This document shows, piece by piece, positions 61,925 through 64,000 of a stretch of 64,000 nt of DNA. Within the stretch, counting starts at the first letter, position 1, and every line of letters begins with the position of its first letter. The position numbers and the translations under genes were made by a program. The stretch is from positions 20,671 to 84,670 of the forward strand of contig JANOTP010000284.1 of NCBI GenBank assembly GCA_031416415.1, given 5' to 3'. The DNA is from JANYCO01 sp031416415. GTDB taxonomy: Bacteria; Bacteroidota; Bacteroidia; Cytophagales; Cytophagaceae. The notes below the pieces were generated by a model. The model saw nothing but the letters and a program-made list of their open reading frames with translations. It was not told where the DNA came from and did no database searches.

Positions 61925-62563
61925 ATGAACGATAAGAATCTCCTGTTTTACAACAATATGGGCTTAGATCCTTTTAAGGAATTGTCTGTCCTTGGAGGAT
62001 TCAGCTCATATAAAGACATGGAATTAATTGCCCCCTATATTAATCAAAATGCCTCTATATTGGAGTTAGGAGCTGGTTTTGGCAGGTGTTTAACTTATTT
62101 TTTAGAGACTGGTCATTTAGGAAAACTCACAGGTGTAGAATTTAGTCCTCCATTAGTTGAGTATTTAAAGGATAAATTTAAGGGTAAGGCTGAAATCATT
62201 AATGCAGATATTAAAAAACTTGAGCTTACTTCGAAGTATGATGTAGCGCTTTGGATGTGGTCTGGAATGGTCGATTTTTCTCCTAATGAACAATTAGATA
62301 GCTGTAAAAAAATATACGATTTACTTCAAGAGGGTGGGCGGTTATTTATTGATGTGCCTAGAATAGGTGTTCAAACTATTGCCAATCATATCGATAACCA
62401 ACATCTTGTTTTCACAACTGAATTTGGAGAAATTCATGCATTTATTCCCGACGATTCAGATATGGAATCCATTCGAAAACTTGTTGGATTTGAAAGGATA
62501 ATAAAAATTGAATATTCTACTTCAACGGATAAAAAAAGAACTGTTTTTATTTTTGAAAAATAA
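61925..62563 (+). CDS. Class I SAM-dependent methyltransferase
   Basis: 212 residues, motif I ILELGAGFGRCLTYF, second acidic position in GVEFSPPLVEYL, motif IV-like KYDVALWMWSGMVDFSP and a C-terminal beta part. Small-molecule methyltransferase; substrate unknown. No close relative to the methyltransferase at 12863-13585 beyond motif I. Stop is followed by heptamer repeats and a bidirectional terminator. Confidence 0.82.
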   Translation: MNDKNLLFYNNMGLDPFKELSVLGGFSSYKDMELIAPYINQNASILELGAGFGRCLTYFLETGHLGKLTGVEFSPPLVEYLKDKFKGKAEIINADIKKLELTSKYDVALWMWSGMVDFSPNEQLDSCKKIYDLLQEGGRLFIDVPRIGVQTIANHIDNQHLVFTTEFGEIHAFIPDDSDMESIRKLVGFERIIKIEYSTSTDKKRTVFIFEK

Positions 62564-62569
62564 CACCAT

Positions 62570-62666
62570 AGATGCTGGATGCGAGATAGTAGTTTACTAC
62601 TATTTAATTAATTAAATTTTATTCCAGATTATCTTATTTATTAGAAATATCTGAAATCTTGTATCT
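62570..62666. repeat. Second heptamer AGATNNN repeat island, inverted ends
   Basis: On the plus strand 62570-62590 reads AGATGCT GGATGCG AGATAGT; on the minus strand 62666-62646 reads AGATACA AGATTTC AGATATT. The latter shares 17 of 18 bases with AGATACAAGATGTCAGAT at 43158-43175. The ATAGTAG-TTTA-CTACTAT hairpin lies between. It stands between a methyltransferase and the terminator. Confidence 0.6.
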
Positions 62667-62676
62667 AATTCATATC

Positions 62677-62718
62677 TATAAAAAAATGCTCTAGATTCCT
62701 CTAGAGCATTTTTTTATA
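62677..62718. terminator. Bidirectional terminator between the methyltransferase and mdh
   Basis: Perfect 19-bp arms (TATAAAAAAATGCTCTAGA and complement) with a TTCC loop, A7 on one side and T7 on the other, in the gap between the convergent genes. Confidence 0.92.
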
Positions 62719-62738
62719 CTTAATATTTATAGCTAAGA

Positions 62739-63677
62739 TTAAACTTTCGCCATTTGAGCATCCAATACATCCATAACTTCTTTTACATGTTTTTGAGAAG
62801 TTTTCATTAATTCCATTTCTTCTGGAGTCAATTTTAATTCAAGTACTTTCTCAATACCGTTTTTGCCTAGAATAGCAGGTACTCCTAGGTAACAATCTTT
62901 GATACCATACTCGCCATCAAGTTTGATACACACAGGGAAAATCCTTCTTTGATCTTTTACGATAGCTTCTACCATTTGAGCAGCAGCAGCACCTGGAGCA
63001 TACCAAGCAGATGTACCCATTAGTTTTACTAATTCGCCACCACCAACTTTAGTTCTTTCTATAATTGCGTCAAGTTTATCTTTTGCAATTAATTCAGTAA
63101 CTGGAATACCACCAACAGTAGTATATCTTGGAAGTGGAACCATTGTATCACCATGACCTCCAAGTAACATTGCTTGAATTTCTTTTGGAGAACATCCGAT
63201 TTCGTCAGCAAGGAAAGCTCTGTAACGCGCAGTATCAAGGATACCAGCCATTCCGATTACTTTTTGTCTTGGAAGTTTAGAAGTAATATGTGCACAATAA
63301 GTCATTACATCCAGTGGATTGGATACAACTATTAAAATTGCATTAGGAGAATATTTTACTACGTTTTCTGTTACAGATTGTACAATTCCAGCGTTGGTAG
63401 AAATAAGATCATCTCTTGTCATACCTGGTTTTCTTGGTAGACCTGAAGTAATCACAACCACATCAGAGTTAGCAGTTTTTGAATAATCATTTGTAGCACC
63501 AGAAATTTTGGTGTCGTATACATTAATAGGAGCTTTCTGCCAAATATCAAGCGCTTTACCTTCCGCAAAACCTTCTTTGATGTCTATCAAAACTACTTCT
63601 TTTACGATTTCTCTATAAGCTAAAACGTCAGCGCATGTGGCTCCTACGTTACCTGCTCCTACTACTGTTACTTTCAT
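62739..63677 (-). CDS. mdh: Malate dehydrogenase
   Basis: 312 residues of the LDH-like MDH group: GAGNVGATCADVLA (7-20), active-site loop GLPRKPGMTRDDL with two Arg, VVSNPLDVMTY, GMAGILDTARYRAFLA (Asp148, Arg151) and catalytic His175 in GGHGDTMVPL. Interconverts malate and oxaloacetate in the TCA cycle; NAD specificity follows from Asp32 at the end of strand 2 (LIDIKEG). Complete and typical. A near -7 element TAACTTCG (63742-63749) lies 64 bp upstream. Confidence 0.94.
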   Translation of the reverse strand: MKVTVVGAGNVGATCADVLAYREIVKEVVLIDIKEGFAEGKALDIWQKAPINVYDTKISGATNDYSKTANSDVVVITSGLPRKPGMTRDDLISTNAGIVQSVTENVVKYSPNAILIVVSNPLDVMTYCAHITSKLPRQKVIGMAGILDTARYRAFLADEIGCSPKEIQAMLLGGHGDTMVPLPRYTTVGGIPVTELIAKDKLDAIIERTKVGGGELVKLMGTSAWYAPGAAAAQMVEAIVKDQRRIFPVCIKLDGEYGIKDCYLGVPAILGKNGIEKVLELKLTPEEMELMKTSQKHVKEVMDVLDAQMAKV

Positions 63678-63889
63678 TTTTATATTTGTTAAAATTTAAA
63701 TTTGATAATTTTACAACCCATACAAAATCATAGGTGAAATGCGAAGTTAGAAAAGATTGTATAATAAAAAAACCAAAATTTATCAGATGCCTGTAATTAA
63801 TATAACCTATTGTTTATTAATAATTTGAAATGTATACTCTACCCTAATTGACCTTAATTAGCAGATTAGACTAGAGATTCTAAGAAATA

Positions 63890-64000
63890 TTATATAAAAG
63901 TTATGTTAACAGGGCTTTCAACGTCCATACCTAGCAATTGTGAAGCTTTCCCTTGGCGCATACAGATTTCTAATAGTCCAGAACTGTTAAAAATTGCCAT
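63890..64000 (-). CDS. SAM hydroxide adenosyltransferase (DUF62), C-terminal end
   Basis: Only the last 36 codons are in the window, ending TAA at 63890-63892: AIFNSSGLLEICMRQGKASQ then LLGMDVESPVNITFI. Pattern FNSSGLLEI...GNASQLLG is the C-terminus of the DUF62/chlorinase-like SAM hydroxide adenosyltransferase family, which hydrolyses SAM to adenosine and methionine. Runs off the right edge. The family call rests on this short stretch. Confidence 0.68.
   Translation of the reverse strand: MAIFNSSGLLEICMRQGKASQLLGMDVESPVNITFI

Noticed and set aside
1..64000. tRNA, rRNA, tmRNA, 4.5S RNA, CRISPR array, full insertion sequence, prophage or integrase
   Set aside because: Looked for cloverleaf-like stems with CCA ends, regular 25-40 bp spaced repeats and transposase/integrase motifs; none was convincing.

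Overview
The window is ordinary chromosomal DNA from a low-GC (roughly 35-37% by eye) Gram-negative member of the Bacteroidota. The support is: a fused lpxC-fabZ gene inside an lpxD-lpxC/fabZ-lpxA cluster, several proteins ending in type IX secretion (T9SS) sorting domains, a GldN-like gliding/T9SS protein, a TonB-dependent receptor, a DUF2795 protein, and promoters of the Bacteroidota form TTTG-N18..23-TAnnTTTG. I see no rRNA, tRNA, CRISPR array, complete insertion sequence or prophage. The order within the phylum (Chitinophagia, Sphingobacteriia or Flavobacteriia) cannot be fixed from this alone.

Layout. 1-8.8 kb: the N-terminal part of an amino-acid permease (runs off the left edge), an orphan ABC ATPase, a DUF2795 protein, EttA, an EamA transporter, a Fic-domain protein with a striking repeat operator that includes its own start codon, HslU, a D-2-hydroxyacid dehydrogenase and a RelE/ParE-type toxin-antitoxin pair. 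9.1-13.6 kb (minus strand): Lgt, ferredoxin, Ffh, a ModE-like regulator and a methyltransferase. 13.8-20.1 kb: a 2072-residue thioester alpha-2-macroglobulin. 20.2-23.9 kb: two unknown proteins, then an ArsR-AHSA1/VOC fusion-AHSA1-DoxX operon with twin operators around its promoter. 24-30.5 kb (minus): a GH26-like lipoprotein, an MBL hydrolase, a small protein, a lone receiver and a 1240-residue hybrid histidine kinase with Hpt. 30.7-34.4 kb: a small surface-polysaccharide cluster (cupin ketoisomerase-like, two glycosyltransferases, a FemAB/GNAT-like transferase). 34.5-42.1 kb: surface and secreted proteins (T9SS cargo, tail-fibre-like protein, sialidase-like propeller), an acyltransferase and a TonB receptor. 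42.2-48.5 kb: MiaA and the lipid A block (ABC ATPase, LpxA, LpxC-FabZ, LpxD, HD hydrolase). 48.5-53.7 kb: CapA, an orphan GldN-like protein, NlpC/P60 and M23/LysM cell-wall enzymes, TrxB and a YdcZ transporter. 54-64 kb: a T9SS cargo protein, a TIM-barrel-like lipoprotein, VOC, YdeI-like and DUF6157 proteins, a prohibitin-like protein, DUF4230, a methyltransferase, Mdh, and the C-terminus of a DUF62 (SAM hydroxide adenosyltransferase) gene at the right edge.

The most unusual signals are the ATGCGGAGA repeat operator of the Fic gene, the double GTAACC operator of the ArsR operon, the in-frame AHSA1-VOC fusion, the heptamer (AGATNNN) intergenic repeat islands, the orphan GldN-like gene, and the thioester macroglobulin without a penicillin-binding-protein partner. 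Most of the rest is housekeeping or typical envelope biology for the phylum. Three intergenic stretches exceed 300 bp (8771-9142, 53728-54079, 55664-56038). They hold hairpins, a GC-rich relic-like block or nothing recognisable.
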